Assembly: GCA_016288315.1 (NCBI GenBank)
Contig: JAEEYU010000055.1
Location: 90,417-154,416 of the forward strand
Direction of reading: 5' to 3'
Length of the DNA: 64,000 nt
Source of the DNA: Clostridiaceae bacterium
Lineage (GTDB): Bacteria; Bacillota; Clostridia; Oscillospirales; Acutalibacteraceae
Positions 27,552-37,137 of the stretch are shown here, piece by piece. How positions within the stretch are numbered: the first letter of the stretch is position 1; every line of letters begins with the position of its first letter. The notes under the pieces are model-generated. The model was not told the origin of the DNA, did not search any database, and saw only the letters and a list, made by a program, of their open reading frames with translations. The position numbers and the translations under genes were made by a program.

Positions 27552-30500
27552 TTATACTGTTTTTTCAACTCCAAGAGTTACGGCAATACCGTTTATATCC
27601 CAATCCTTGGTGTAAGAGCCGCCTTCGCCGCAGGTTATGTTTTCAGCAAGAACATCATGACTGATAGCTTTGCCGAATTTCTCAAATACAGATCCGATAA
27701 CATTTCCTTCATTTTCTTTATAGAAAATGTTGATGTGGTCCATAACCTCAAATCCGGCTTCTTTACGCATAGTCTGAATCTTGGAAATAAGCTCGTTTAC
27801 ATAACCCTCTTCGATAAGCTCATCATTTAGTTTTATGTCAAGAACAACATTGACACCGTAATCTGAAACTGAGTATAAGCCCTCTTTCTGAACGGAATCA
27901 ATAAGAAGATCGTATGCAGTGAGTTCAACGGGTTCTCCGTTTACTTCAAACTTAATCGCGCCATCTGCATCAAGCTGTGCTTTTGCTGACGTTCCGTCAA
28001 CATTTGCGAGGTATTCTTTAATTCCGTTAAGAAGTTTTCCGTATTTGGGGCCGACAGTTTTAAGCTGCGGTTTAAATGCGTATGAAACAAAACCGGAAGC
28101 ATCTGTTACAAACTCGACTTCTTTAACATTGAGTTCATCTCTGATTATCGATGTAAGTTCTTCGTCAAGTGATTTATCTGCCTGAACAAACATCTTTGAA
28201 AGGGGCTGTCTGTTTTTGATGTTTGCGCCGTTTCTTGCCGCTCTTCCGAGAACGACAATGTCCAATACTTCCTGCATTGATGCTTCGAGTGCTGAGTCAA
28301 TTACTTTTTCATCAGCAACGGGATAATCGCAAAGATGAACGCTTTCGGGTGCGTTCTTATCAATGTTGCAAACAAGGTTGCGGTAAATCTCTTCCGCCAT
28401 ATAGGGAATCATAGGCGCAGAGAGCTTTGCAACAGTAACAAGGGCTGTGTAAAGAGTCATATAAGCGTTAATTTTATCCTGACTCATATCCTGTGCCCAG
28501 TAGCGTTCACGACCGCGGCGGACATACCAGTTGCTCATATCATCAACAAAGCTCTGAAGAGCTTTTGCAGCTTCGGGTATGCAGTAATTGTCAAGGTAAC
28601 CGTCAACAGTGAGAATAAGTGAATTAAGCTTTGATACAAGCCACTTATCCATTACAGAAAGCTTGTCATATTCAAGTGTATATTTTGTAGCATCGAATTT
28701 GTCAATATTCGCATACAAAACAAAGAAAGCGTATGTGTTCCAGAGAGTTCCCATAAACTTTCTCTGACCTTCTACAACAGCTTTGTCATAAAAGCGGTTC
28801 GGGAGCCAGGGGGCGGAATTGGTGTAGAAATACCATCTTATTGAGTCTGCACCGAACTTTGAAAGAGCATCAAACGGATCAACGGCGTTGCCTTTCGATT
28901 TTGACATTTTCTGACCGTTCTCATCCTGAACAAGACCGAGAACTATGACGTTTTTGTAAGGTGCTTTATCAAAAAGAATTGTTGAAATTGCAAGAAGAGA
29001 ATAGAACCATCCTCTTGTCTGGTCAACTGCTTCGGAAATAAACTCGGCAGGGAACTGCTTCTCAAATACTTCCTTGTTTTCAAATGGATAATGGTGCTGA
29101 GCGAACGGCATTGAACCTGAGTCAAACCAGCAGTCGATTACTTCCGGAACGCGTTTCATCTGCTTGCCGCATTCGGGGCATGTGATAGTAACTGCATCAA
29201 TGTAAGGACGGTGCAGCTCAATGTCATCCGGGCAGTTGTCAGACATTGATTTGAGTTCTTCAATGGAACCTATTACGTGTCTGTGACCGCATTCACATTC
29301 CCAGATGTTAAGGGGAGTGCCCCAGTAGCGGTTACGGGAAAGACCCCAGTCCTGAACATTGTTAAGCCAGTCGCCGAAACGTCCTTTGCCTATGCTTTCG
29401 GGAATCCAGTTAATAGTGTTGTTGTTTTTGACAAGATTGTCACGGACTTCCGTCATTTTAATAAACCAGGACTCTCTGGCATAATAAATGAGAGGAGTGC
29501 TGCAACGCCAGCAATGCGGATATTCATGTTCCATTTTAGGCGCGCTGAAAAGGATTCCTCTTGAATCAAGCTCTTTGAGAACTTCAGGGTCGCAGTTGAT
29601 AGCGCCTTTATCGATTTCAGCCTGTGTGGGCTTGCAACGCATACCGGCAAAAGGAGTTTCATCCTTCATGACACCGTGTTCGTCAACCATCTGAACAAAG
29701 GGAGCATCATATTTGCGACCTACTCTTGCGTCATCTTCACCGAATGCAGGAGCAATATGAACAATACCTGTGCCGTCTGACATAGTTACATAGTTGTCGC
29801 AGTAAATAAAGAATGCTTTTTTATGTTGTTTGTCAGCGACATCTTTTGCACATTGATAAAGAGGCTCATACTCTTTATACTCAAGGTCTTTGCCCGAGCA
29901 GGTCTCAATTATCTCATAAGCAGGAGTGCCTTCCTCACGCTCAATACCGCCCAGAACCGAGTCAAGAAGTGCTTTTGCAAGAATATATGTGAAACCGTCG
30001 GCAGCTTTGACTTTTGCATATATCTCATCGGGGTTTACACATAAACCTATGTTTGAGGCAAGAGTCCATGGCGTAGTTGTCCACGCAAGGAAATATGCAT
30101 CTTCATCTTTTATTTTAAAACGCACTATTGCGGTGCGCTCTTTAAGAGTTTTATAACCCTGAGCAACTTCGTGTGATGAAAGCGGGGTGCCGCAACGCGG
30201 GCAGTAGGGAACGATTTTAAAACCTTTGTAGAGCAGGTTTTTCTTCCATATTTCTTTTAATGCCCACCATTCGCTCTCGATAAAGTCATTATGATAGGTA
30301 ACATAGGGATTCTCCATATCCGCCCAGAAGCCGACTGTTTCGGAGAAATCTTCCCACATTCCTTTATATTTCCAGACACTCTCTTTACAAAGCTTAATAA
30401 AAGGTTCAAGGCCGTATTCTTCAATCTGATCCTTACCGTTGATTCCGAGCATTTTTTCAACCTCAAGCTCAACGGGAAGACCATGAGTGTCCCAGCCGGC

Positions 30501-30746
30501 TTTACGCGGAACCATATAGCCTTTCATCGTTCTGTAACGGGGAATCATATCTTTAATAACACGTGTAAGAACATGACCTATATGCGGTTTGCCGTTTGCT
30601 GTGGGCGGACCGTCATAAAAAGTATAGGTCGGGCATCCTTCACGTATTTTGATGCTTTTTTCAAAAATGTCGTTCTTTTTCCAGAAATCAAGAACTTCCT
30701 TTTCGTTTTTTACAAAGTCAAGACTTGTTGACACTTTGTCATACAT
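27552..30746 (-). CDS. ileS: Isoleucyl-tRNA synthetase
   Basis: Charges tRNA-Ile and edits mischarged valine. Class I motifs are present: HIGH at 55-58 (in NGKPHIGHVL) and KMSKS at 613-617. The CP1 editing domain shows the TTPWTLASN signature. The long C-terminal part (from about 700) ends with the tail domain seen in the 1,030-1,070-residue IleS2 (eukaryote-like) type, which often carries mupirocin resistance; its length of 1,064 agrees with that type. The family assignment to IleS2 is inference from length and architecture. GGAGGT lies 8 bases before the ATG. Expression should be controlled by the T-box just upstream. Confidence 0.96.
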   Translation of the reverse strand: MYDKVSTSLDFVKNEKEVLDFWKKNDIFEKSIKIREGCPTYTFYDGPPTANGKPHIGHVLTRVIKDMIPRYRTMKGYMVPRKAGWDTHGLPVELEVEKMLGINGKDQIEEYGLEPFIKLCKESVWKYKGMWEDFSETVGFWADMENPYVTYHNDFIESEWWALKEIWKKNLLYKGFKIVPYCPRCGTPLSSHEVAQGYKTLKERTAIVRFKIKDEDAYFLAWTTTPWTLASNIGLCVNPDEIYAKVKAADGFTYILAKALLDSVLGGIEREEGTPAYEIIETCSGKDLEYKEYEPLYQCAKDVADKQHKKAFFIYCDNYVTMSDGTGIVHIAPAFGEDDARVGRKYDAPFVQMVDEHGVMKDETPFAGMRCKPTQAEIDKGAINCDPEVLKELDSRGILFSAPKMEHEYPHCWRCSTPLIYYARESWFIKMTEVRDNLVKNNNTINWIPESIGKGRFGDWLNNVQDWGLSRNRYWGTPLNIWECECGHRHVIGSIEELKSMSDNCPDDIELHRPYIDAVTITCPECGKQMKRVPEVIDCWFDSGSMPFAQHHYPFENKEVFEKQFPAEFISEAVDQTRGWFYSLLAISTILFDKAPYKNVIVLGLVQDENGQKMSKSKGNAVDPFDALSKFGADSIRWYFYTNSAPWLPNRFYDKAVVEGQRKFMGTLWNTYAFFVLYANIDKFDATKYTLEYDKLSVMDKWLVSKLNSLILTVDGYLDNYCIPEAAKALQSFVDDMSNWYVRRGRERYWAQDMSQDKINAYMTLYTALVTVAKLSAPMIPYMAEEIYRNLVCNIDKNAPESVHLCDYPVADEKVIDSALEASMQEVLDIVVLGRAARNGANIKNRQPLSKMFVQADKSLDEELTSIIRDELNVKEVEFVTDASGFVSYAFKPQLKTVGPKYGKLLNGIKEYLANVDGTSAKAQLDADGAIKFEVNGEPVELTAYDLLIDSVQKEGLYSVSDYGVNVVLDIKLNDELIEEGYVNELISKIQTMRKEAGFEVMDHINIFYKENEGNVIGSVFEKFGKAISHDVLAENITCGEGGSYTKDWDINGIAVTLGVEKTV

Positions 30747-30760
30747 CTAATTTTACCTCC

Positions 30761-31012
30761 GAAAATAAAATAACCCCGCCCATACAGGACGGAGAAAACT
30801 ATCCGTTGACCACCTGATATGCATAGCTGATTTTATGCCTCCCCGCTAACGGTGGGACTCCGTCAAAGCCTACTTGTTCTCTTTCGGTTTGAAACTCGGG
30901 AGTGATATTCGTTCATTGCAGCAAATACCGGCATCGCACCGCCGCCGGCTCTCTTTGATTCACAGTGCAAAGACTACTGTCTCCGTCAAAGTTTTTGTGG
31001 TGTTTTTTAATT
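30761..31012 (-). promoter_or_regulatory. T-box riboswitch (isoleucine) controlling ileS
   Basis: The ileS leader has the T-box parts in order on the minus strand. Stem I carries the AGAGAGCCGGCGG/GGTGCGATGCCGG distal loop pair (about 30925-30955), and the specifier region GAATATCACTC has ATC, an isoleucine codon, at 30906-30904. Then come AGTAGG (about 30871), a stem III-like hairpin (30841-30861), the T-box AGGTGGTCAACGGA (30815-30802), and a terminator stem CCGTCC/GGGCGG (30792-30776) followed by a T run to 30761. The T-box bases ACGGA can pair with TCCGT of the terminator to form the antiterminator. Uncharged tRNA-Ile would therefore allow read-through. The match to the class is clear by eye; the exact stem boundaries are approximate. 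Confidence 0.88.
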
Positions 31013-31019
31013 TCGATAA

Positions 31020-31048
31020 AGTATATCACAAGCACTATTTATTGTCAA
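31020..31048 (-). promoter_or_regulatory. Promoter of the ileS T-box transcript
   Basis: On the minus strand TTGACA (31048-31043), 17 bases, TATACT (31025-31020). It places the transcript start near 31013, just before stem I. Confidence 0.7.
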
Positions 31049-31059
31049 TAAATATGATA

Positions 31060-31088
31060 TTGAAATTTATAATTATAAATATTATAAT
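31060..31088 (+). promoter_or_regulatory. Promoter of the radical SAM gene, with very short leader
   Basis: TTGAAA (31060-31065), 17 bases, TATAAT (31083-31088). GGTGAT follows after 6 bases and the TTG start 4 bases later, so the leader would be about 10 bases. Confidence 0.5.
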
Positions 31089-31104
31089 TCTTACGGTGAT
31101 AAGT

Positions 31105-31983
31105 TTGTTGTGTAATATTTGCCCCAGAAAATGTAATATTGACAGAAATGTATTAACAGGTTACTGCTCTTCGGGTTCTCAAATTAAGATTTCAAGGGCG
31201 GCACCTCATTATTGGGAAGAACCTTGCATAAGCGGAACCAAAGGCAGCGGAACGGTGTTTTTTACAGGATGTTCGCTTAAATGTGTTTTTTGTCAGAACT
31301 ATGAAATCAGCCATCTGAATAAAGGAATAAGTGTTTCTCAGACAGAACTTCTGAAAATATTTGAAAAGCTTGTTGAGTCGGGAGTTCATAATTTGAATCT
31401 TGTTACTCCTACGCACTACACTACGGAAATATGCAAAGCTTTGAAAGAATTCAGGTCACCGGTTCCCGTAGTGTGGAATTCATCCGGTTATGAAAGAACG
31501 GAAACTCTTAAAACACTTGAAGGTCTTGTAGATATTTATTTGCCCGATATTAAGTTTTATGACAGTAATATATCATTAAAGTATTGCGGTACGGATGACT
31601 ATTTTGAGTATTGTTCTTCGGCTTTGAAAGAAATGTTCAGACAGGTCGGAACATTAAAAACAGATAAAAACGGTATAGCCCGGAAGGGCATGATAATCAG
31701 GCATCTTGTTTTACCTGGAAATGTTTCGCAATCATTTAGAATACTGGAGTATTTATCAGATAATTTTCCCGGAGATATTTCAATAAGCATAATGCGTCAA
31801 TATATTCCATGCGGCGATGCTGTGAATATGCCGCCTATTGACAGAAAGCTCTCAGCTAAAGAATATAAACTGGTAAAACAAAAAGTATTGGAGCTTGGTT
31901 TTGAAAATATATATTTTCAGAGTTCCGAATCTGCAGAGAATAGTTATATTCCCGATTTTGATTATGAAGGTATTGACCTGTAA
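31105..31983 (+). CDS. Radical SAM protein, PflA/PflX-like activating-enzyme family
   Basis: About 292 residues. The N-terminal cysteines C3, C6 and C10 (CNICPRKC) and a GYC are followed by the SAM-cluster motif CSLKCVFC with cysteines at 56, 60 and 63. Later pieces NSSGYERTETL, DIYLPDIKFYD and RHLVLPGN are typical of the PflX-like family related to pyruvate formate-lyase activating enzymes; its target is not known. I start it at TTG 31105, with GGTGAT 4 bases upstream. A longer in-frame extension to 30874 would run through the ileS T-box on the other strand and is not credible. TTG 31108 is an alternative. No glycyl-radical enzyme gene is nearby. Confidence 0.78.
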   Translation: MLCNICPRKCNIDRNVLTGYCSSGSQIKISRAAPHYWEEPCISGTKGSGTVFFTGCSLKCVFCQNYEISHLNKGISVSQTELLKIFEKLVESGVHNLNLVTPTHYTTEICKALKEFRSPVPVVWNSSGYERTETLKTLEGLVDIYLPDIKFYDSNISLKYCGTDDYFEYCSSALKEMFRQVGTLKTDKNGIARKGMIIRHLVLPGNVSQSFRILEYLSDNFPGDISISIMRQYIPCGDAVNMPPIDRKLSAKEYKLVKQKVLELGFENIYFQSSESAENSYIPDFDYEGIDL

Positions 31984-32002
31984 TAATTTTATATGTTAAA
32001 AT
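31973..32002 (+). promoter_or_regulatory. Possible promoter of mscL
   Basis: TTGACC (31973-31978), 18 bases, TAAAAT (31997-32002), partly inside the end of the previous gene. Weak support. Confidence 0.3.
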
Positions 32003-32031
32003 AAAAAAAATAAAAAAAAGGAGATTTTTTT

Positions 32032-32466
32032 ATGGCAAAAGAAAAAGGCAAAGGCATAGTATCCGAGTTTAAAGAATTCGTTATGAGAGGTAACGTTCTT
32101 GACCTTGCTGTAGGCGTTATCATAGGCGGTGCATTTCAGGCAATAGTCAGCTCACTTGTTGATGATGTCATTATGCCGGTTATCAGTCTTGCAACAGGCG
32201 GCAAGGATTTCTCTGAATGGAAAATAATGCTCGGTGATACAGCATCTCTTAATTACGGCAACTTTATCAGTGCTATTATCAATTTCCTTATTATGGCAAT
32301 TGTTATTTTCCTTATTGTTAAAAGCATCAACAAAGTTTCTGCTAAATTCAGCAAAAAGGAAGAGGAAGCTCCTGCTGCTCCCACTACCAAAGTCTGTCCG
32401 TATTGCAAGAGCGAAATTGCAATTGACGCCGTTAAATGCGCACACTGCGCTTCTGATCTTGACTGA
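32032..32466 (+). CDS. mscL: Large-conductance mechanosensitive channel MscL with C-terminal zinc ribbon
   Basis: Opens under membrane tension to release solutes during hypo-osmotic shock. The first 110 residues are a normal Msc[21 protein letters not shown] forms the pore-lining first helix, and the second helix is about 75-100. A short Glu-rich linker leads to a zinc ribbon with C122, C125, C136 and C139. That extra domain is absent from classical MscL (about 136 residues) but is seen in some Clostridia; its job is unknown. A strong AAAGGAG lies 9 bases before the ATG. Its TGA overlaps the proC ATG. Confidence 0.93.
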   Translation: MAKEKGKGIVSEFKEFVMRGNVLDLAVGVIIGGAFQAIVSSLVDDVIMPVISLATGGKDFSEWKIMLGDTASLNYGNFISAIINFLIMAIVIFLIVKSINKVSAKFSKKEEEAPAAPTTKVCPYCKSEIAIDAVKCAHCASDLD

Positions 32467-33260
32467 TGGCTAAACTGTCTTTTATAGGCACAGGTAATTT
32501 GGCTTCCGCCATGCTTAAAGGCGTGGTTGAGGCCAAATTGGTCTTGCCAGAGAATATTTTTATTTATGATGTTGATTCAAATAAAACGGATTCTTTAAGA
32601 AATATCTACGGAGTTAATGTTGCGAAAGATTGTAAATCTTGTGCTGAGTCAGCGGATATTACCGTTGTTGCCGTCAAGCCGAAAGATATTTCTCATGTGC
32701 TTGAACAGATAAAAGATTTCACAAATTCGGTTATTTCAACGGCTGCAGGTGTTGAGGTTTCATATCTTTCTGCCAATCTTAAACCGGAATGCTCGGTGTT
32801 CAGGATTATGCCGAACATCAATGCAGCTGTCGGTATGGCTATGACTGCATATTGCTTTAACTGTAATGCTACAGAAGAACAGATTACTTTTGTTTCCGCT
32901 TTTTGCTCAAGCTTCGGTGAGTGCATGCAACTCGATGAAAATCTTTTTTCGGTGTTTACTGCTCTTGCAGGTTCCGCTCCTGCCTTTGTTTATGAATTCA
33001 TAAACGATCTGGCATTTGCCGGAGTCAAGAACGGTTTATCGCGTAATGACGCACTCAAAATAGCTGTTCAGACTGTTTCGGGAAGTGCTCAGGCGGTAAA
33101 AGAACTCGGCGTTCATCCCTGCGAGCTTACTGACAGAGTCTGCTCGCCAGCTGGCACCACCGCTGCCGGTGTTGCCGCCTTGCGAAAAAACGGTTTTGAC
33201 AATGCCGTAATTAAAGCAATTGACAAAACCGTTGCAAGAGATATTGAAATGAAAAAATGA
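32466..33260 (+). CDS. proC: Pyrroline-5-carboxylate reductase
   Basis: Last step of proline synthesis, NAD(P)H-dependent reduction of pyrroline-5-carboxylate. Rossmann motif IGTGNLASAML opens the protein; the C-terminal signature runs through LTDRVCSPAGTTAAGVAAL. 264 residues is normal. It shares its first base with the mscL stop and ends with an ATGA overlap into the next gene. Proline is an osmolyte, so pairing with mscL may be meaningful, but this is inference. Confidence 0.94.
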   Translation: MAKLSFIGTGNLASAMLKGVVEAKLVLPENIFIYDVDSNKTDSLRNIYGVNVAKDCKSCAESADITVVAVKPKDISHVLEQIKDFTNSVISTAAGVEVSYLSANLKPECSVFRIMPNINAAVGMAMTAYCFNCNATEEQITFVSAFCSSFGECMQLDENLFSVFTALAGSAPAFVYEFINDLAFAGVKNGLSRNDALKIAVQTVSGSAQAVKELGVHPCELTDRVCSPAGTTAAGVAALRKNGFDNAVIKAIDKTVARDIEMKK

Positions 33261-34894
33261 CAGAAATTAAACTTTTAAGTTCATTGGTTAAAGTTTTTAA
33301 AGACAGCTCTCCCATTGAGAATGAAATCACAAGTATTTCTTTATTCAGAAATGAGAGGGCTTCTTTTCAGTTTGCTGTAAAAACCGATAATAAAACTGAT
33401 GTTTCAATTTCAGTTGACGGCTTTTCGGGTTCAGTCAATATTTTCAGGGTGTATGACGTTCCAGTCAATCTTGCCTGCAATCCGAACGCGGACGACTATT
33501 ATTTAAGAAAAGAACCGGGAGATTATCCCGATATTTTAAAACCTGTTAAAAACACTGAAATTCTTGAAGCGGATTTATGGTATTCCTTCTGGATTGAACT
33601 GTCTGCCGATAATATTTCGGCTGGTTGTTATGATGTTACTGTCAGGGCTGATTTTATGAACAATTCGGTTTTATCTAAAAAAATATCTGTTGAGATTATT
33701 GACGCACTGCTTCCTGACATTGATTTTGTTTACACAAACTGGTATCACTGTGACGGAATTTCACAATTCTATAATGTTCCTGTTTTCAGCGACAGTTTCT
33801 GGAATATCAACAAACACTTTATTAAAACAGCTGCACTGCATGGGATGAACTGTATTCTCACTCCGTTATTTACTCCACCTCTTGACACTGAGGTAGGAGG
33901 TGAACGGCTGACTGTTCAGCTTGTTGATGTCAAGATGCGCGGCGGTAAGTATATTTTCAATTTCACTAAATTGAAAAAGTGGATTGATATGTGCCGTGAA
34001 TGCGGAATTGAATACTTTGAAATGTCTCATCTGTTTACTCAATGGGGTGCTCTTCACGCCCCGAAAATAATAGCAGAGGATAAAAAGGGCAGAGAAAAAA
34101 AGATTTTCGGCTGGCAAACAAGAACATCAAGCAAAAAGTATGATGATTTCATTATTCAACTGGGGAAAAAACTTGTTCCTTTTCTTGAAAAGGAAGGAAT
34201 AAAAGAAAAGTGCTTTTTCCATGTTTCAGATGAACCGTCACAGGACCGACTTCCGATTTATAAACGAAGAGCAAATATAATTGAAAAAGCATTTCCCGGC
34301 TTTAAGACCATAGATGCTTTGTCAGATATTGAGTTTTATAAATCGGGCGCCGTAAAGCAACCGATTCCCGAAACCGGGCGAGCGGATAATTTCTGCGGTA
34401 TTGTTCCGGATTTGTGGGTATATTATTGTTGCGGGCAGGGTAACAGATATCTGTCAAACCGGTTTATATCAATGCCGTCTCAACGCACCAGAGTTCTGGG
34501 TTTTCAGCTTTATAAATATAACGCAAAAGGGTTTCTGCAATGGGGTTATAATTTTTATAATTCCTGTCTTTCAAAAAAGCAGATTAATCCGTTTGAAATA
34601 ACCGATGCAGACGGTCATTTTCCTTCAGGAGATGCTTTTATTGTTTATCCCGATGAAAACGGTGAGGCTTTGCCTTCTTTGCGATTAAAAGTTTTTTATG
34701 ATGCTGTTCAGGACTTAAAGGCATTAAAACTGCTGGAGTCACTTATCGGCAGAGAAAAAACAGTAGAATTACTTGAAGACGGTCTCAGTTCCCCGATTAC
34801 ATTAACCGAATATCCTCACAGCGGCGAATGGCATCTTAATATTCGTGAAAAAATCAACAATGCAGTTAAAGAGAATATAAAAAGCAGTTCATAA
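33257..34894 (+). CDS. DUF4091 / GH123-like protein
   Basis: 545 residues without a signal peptide. The N-terminal 150 residues look like a beta-sandwich; the rest reads as a TIM barrel. The HVSDEPSQ segment carries an Asp-Glu pair (D325, E326) in the position expected for the catalytic pair of family GH123 beta-N-acetylgalactosaminidases, and the GFLQWGYNFY and LRLKVFYDAVQDL segments are typical of DUF4091 proteins. A glycan hydrolase is therefore likely; the substrate is not certain. ATGA overlap with proC. The alpha-galactosidase follows after 20 bases, so the two probably work on related oligosaccharides inside the cell. Confidence 0.75.
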   Translation: MTEIKLLSSLVKVFKDSSPIENEITSISLFRNERASFQFAVKTDNKTDVSISVDGFSGSVNIFRVYDVPVNLACNPNADDYYLRKEPGDYPDILKPVKNTEILEADLWYSFWIELSADNISAGCYDVTVRADFMNNSVLSKKISVEIIDALLPDIDFVYTNWYHCDGISQFYNVPVFSDSFWNINKHFIKTAALHGMNCILTPLFTPPLDTEVGGERLTVQLVDVKMRGGKYIFNFTKLKKWIDMCRECGIEYFEMSHLFTQWGALHAPKIIAEDKKGREKKIFGWQTRTSSKKYDDFIIQLGKKLVPFLEKEGIKEKCFFHVSDEPSQDRLPIYKRRANIIEKAFPGFKTIDALSDIEFYKSGAVKQPIPETGRADNFCGIVPDLWVYYCCGQGNRYLSNRFISMPSQRTRVLGFQLYKYNAKGFLQWGYNFYNSCLSKKQINPFEITDADGHFPSGDAFIVYPDENGEALPSLRLKVFYDAVQDLKALKLLESLIGREKTVELLEDGLSSPITLTEYPHSGEWHLNIREKINNAVKENIKSSS

Positions 34895-34914
34895 CTGCTT
34901 GTAAGGAGATTGTT

Positions 34915-37092
34915 ATGTCTATTTCTTATAATTCAGAAAAAAAGATTTTCAAACTTGACACATCGGGTTCAACCTACGCTTTTCAGGTGTTTGATGAAAA
35001 CTATCTTATTCATCTGTATTACGGTGCCAAAATACCTGACGACAACCTTGCTTCAATGTATTATCACGGCGGTTTTGCCTCGTTCAGTCCTTCAAATGAG
35101 AAGGTCGAAACAGAGGGCTTTTCTCCCGATATGTGCCCGATGGAGTATTCTTGTGAAGGGGCAGGGGATTTCAGGGTTTCTGCTCTTGCAATACTTAATT
35201 CTGACGGCAACAATGTTACCGACGTCAGATATACGGGTCATAAGATTTATAACGGAAAACCCGAAATAAAAGGCCTTCCTTCACTGTATCTCAATAGTGA
35301 GAGCGAAGCGCAGACTCTTGAAGTTTATACAATCGATTCAACTACCGGTGCAAAGGTAACTTTGATATATACCGTATTTGAAAATTATTCTGCTATTACA
35401 AGAAGCGTTATTGTTGAAAACACATCTGAAAAAACACTGGATATTGAACGTGTATACAGTTGCTGCGTTGAATTTCCGCAGATGAATTACAATATGATGC
35501 ATCTTTACGGCAAATGGTATAAAGAGCGTTCACTGCAGGTAAGACATCTTGCTCACGGTATTCAGTCCATTGTCAGCAAACGCGGTTCATCAAGCCATTA
35601 TCACAACCCGTTCGTTGCGCTTGCCGATGATAAAGCAACCGAAGATTTCGGTGAAGTTTACGGTTTTAATCTTGTTTACAGCAGTAACTTTTCTGCCGAA
35701 ATTGAGGTTGACAGTTCAAATTCAACACGTCTGATTATGGGTATTAATCCTGAGAGCTTCGGCTGGCATCTTGAAAAAGATGAAAAGTTTTATTCCCCGG
35801 AAGTGGTAATGGTTTACAGCAACGAAGGCATCGGCGGTATGAGCAGGACTTTTCACGATTTATACAGGAACAATTTAATCCGCGGTTATTGGAAAAACAA
35901 AAAAAGACCTATCCTTATCAACAGCTGGGAAGCATGCTATTTTGATTTTGACGACGATAAAATAGTTTCATTTGCTGAAAGAGCAAAAGAAATGGGCATT
36001 GAAATGCTCGTAATGGATGACGGCTGGTTCGGTGAGAGAAACGATGACACATCATCTCTCGGCGACTGGTTTGTTAATGAGAAAAAACTAAAAGGCGGAC
36101 TCGGAAGTCTTATTGACAGAGTCAGGGCTTTGGGTTTGAAGTTCGGTATTTGGTATGAGCCCGAAATGATTTCGCCCGAGAGCAAGCTTTATAAAGAACA
36201 TCCCGACTGGTGTGTTCATGTTCCCAATCGCGACAAATCTATTGCAAGGCAGCAGTATGTTCTTGATATGTCAAGAAAAGATGTTCGTGATAATATTTTC
36301 GATCAGATTTACGGTCTGTTAAGCAAATATCCCGTTGATTATCTAAAATGGGATTTTAACAGAAATATTACCGAGGCGGGTTCTGCTCTGCTTCCGCCTG
36401 AAAGACAAAAAGAGTTTTTCCATCGTTTCATTCTCGGAACTTATGAGCTTATGGGCAGAATTACTGCTGCTTTCCCTGAGATGCTGCTTGAAAACTGCTC
36501 CGGCGGCGGCGGAAGATTTGACCCCGGCATGTTAAGCTTTTCACCACAGATCTGGTGTTCTGACAATACAGATCCCATCGAAAGACTTACAATTCAGTTC
36601 GGTTCATCAATGTGCTATCCCGATTTGTGTATGGGCGCTCATGTTTCCGCCTGCCAAAGAACAGGTATTGATACAAGAGCAAATGTTGCTTTATGGGGAA
36701 CATTCGGTTATGAGCTTGACCCTAATAAAATGAGTGATGAAGACAAAGAAGCCGTTAAATCACAAATACATAATTATCATAAGTTTTATGATGTTATTCA
36801 TAATGGTGATTTATATAGAATTATTTCTCCATTCGAAAACCATTACCGCGCTGTGTGGCAGTTTGTCAGCAAAGACAAAAACAAAGCACTTTTAACAAGC
36901 GTTGTGATGAGAAGACCTGAAACGCAAGCATTTTTTGTCAGATTAAAAGGACTTGATCCATTAAAGTATTATAAAGACGAAGATAACGGTGAGGTATACT
37001 CCGGAGCGTTACTGATGAATGCCGGTCTGAATCTTACCGACACCGATTGTTCTGACGGAAGCAGTTTTATTAAATATTTCACTGCACAATAA
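34915..37092 (+). CDS. Alpha-galactosidase, glycoside hydrolase family 36
   Basis: Releases alpha-linked galactose, for example from raffinose-type sugars or glycans. The 725 residues carry the GH36 N-terminal beta-sandwich, then the barrel with the nucleophile D480 in KWDFNR and the acid/base D550 in CSDNTDP; ENCSGGGGRFD and WEACYFDF are further family marks. No signal peptide, so cytoplasmic. AAGGAG lies 6 bases before the ATG. No sugar transporter or regulator gene is adjacent. The gene ends at a strong terminator. Confidence 0.92.
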   Translation: MSISYNSEKKIFKLDTSGSTYAFQVFDENYLIHLYYGAKIPDDNLASMYYHGGFASFSPSNEKVETEGFSPDMCPMEYSCEGAGDFRVSALAILNSDGNNVTDVRYTGHKIYNGKPEIKGLPSLYLNSESEAQTLEVYTIDSTTGAKVTLIYTVFENYSAITRSVIVENTSEKTLDIERVYSCCVEFPQMNYNMMHLYGKWYKERSLQVRHLAHGIQSIVSKRGSSSHYHNPFVALADDKATEDFGEVYGFNLVYSSNFSAEIEVDSSNSTRLIMGINPESFGWHLEKDEKFYSPEVVMVYSNEGIGGMSRTFHDLYRNNLIRGYWKNKKRPILINSWEACYFDFDDDKIVSFAERAKEMGIEMLVMDDGWFGERNDDTSSLGDWFVNEKKLKGGLGSLIDRVRALGLKFGIWYEPEMISPESKLYKEHPDWCVHVPNRDKSIARQQYVLDMSRKDVRDNIFDQIYGLLSKYPVDYLKWDFNRNITEAGSALLPPERQKEFFHRFILGTYELMGRITAAFPEMLLENCSGGGGRFDPGMLSFSPQIWCSDNTDPIERLTIQFGSSMCYPDLCMGAHVSACQRTGIDTRANVALWGTFGYELDPNKMSDEDKEAVKSQIHNYHKFYDVIHNGDLYRIISPFENHYRAVWQFVSKDKNKALLTSVVMRRPETQAFFVRLKGLDPLKYYKDEDNGEVYSGALLMNAGLNLTDTDCSDGSSFIKYFTAQ

Positions 37093-37097
37093 TAATT

Positions 37098-37129
37098 AAT
37101 GCGCATATCCGTTTTCGGATATGCGCATT
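37098..37129. terminator. Strong hairpin terminator after alpha-galactosidase
   Basis: A perfect 14-bp stem with a TTTT loop (arms start AATGCGCATATCCG) followed by TTTT. It also faces the convergent monooxygenase-like gene. Confidence 0.85.
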
Positions 37130-37137
37130 TTAAAACA

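Noticed and set aside
30874-31104. In-frame extension of the radical SAM gene by 77 codons
   Set aside because: It crosses the ileS T-box and both promoters; the recognisable family domain begins with CNICPRKC just after 31105, where a ribosome site is present.
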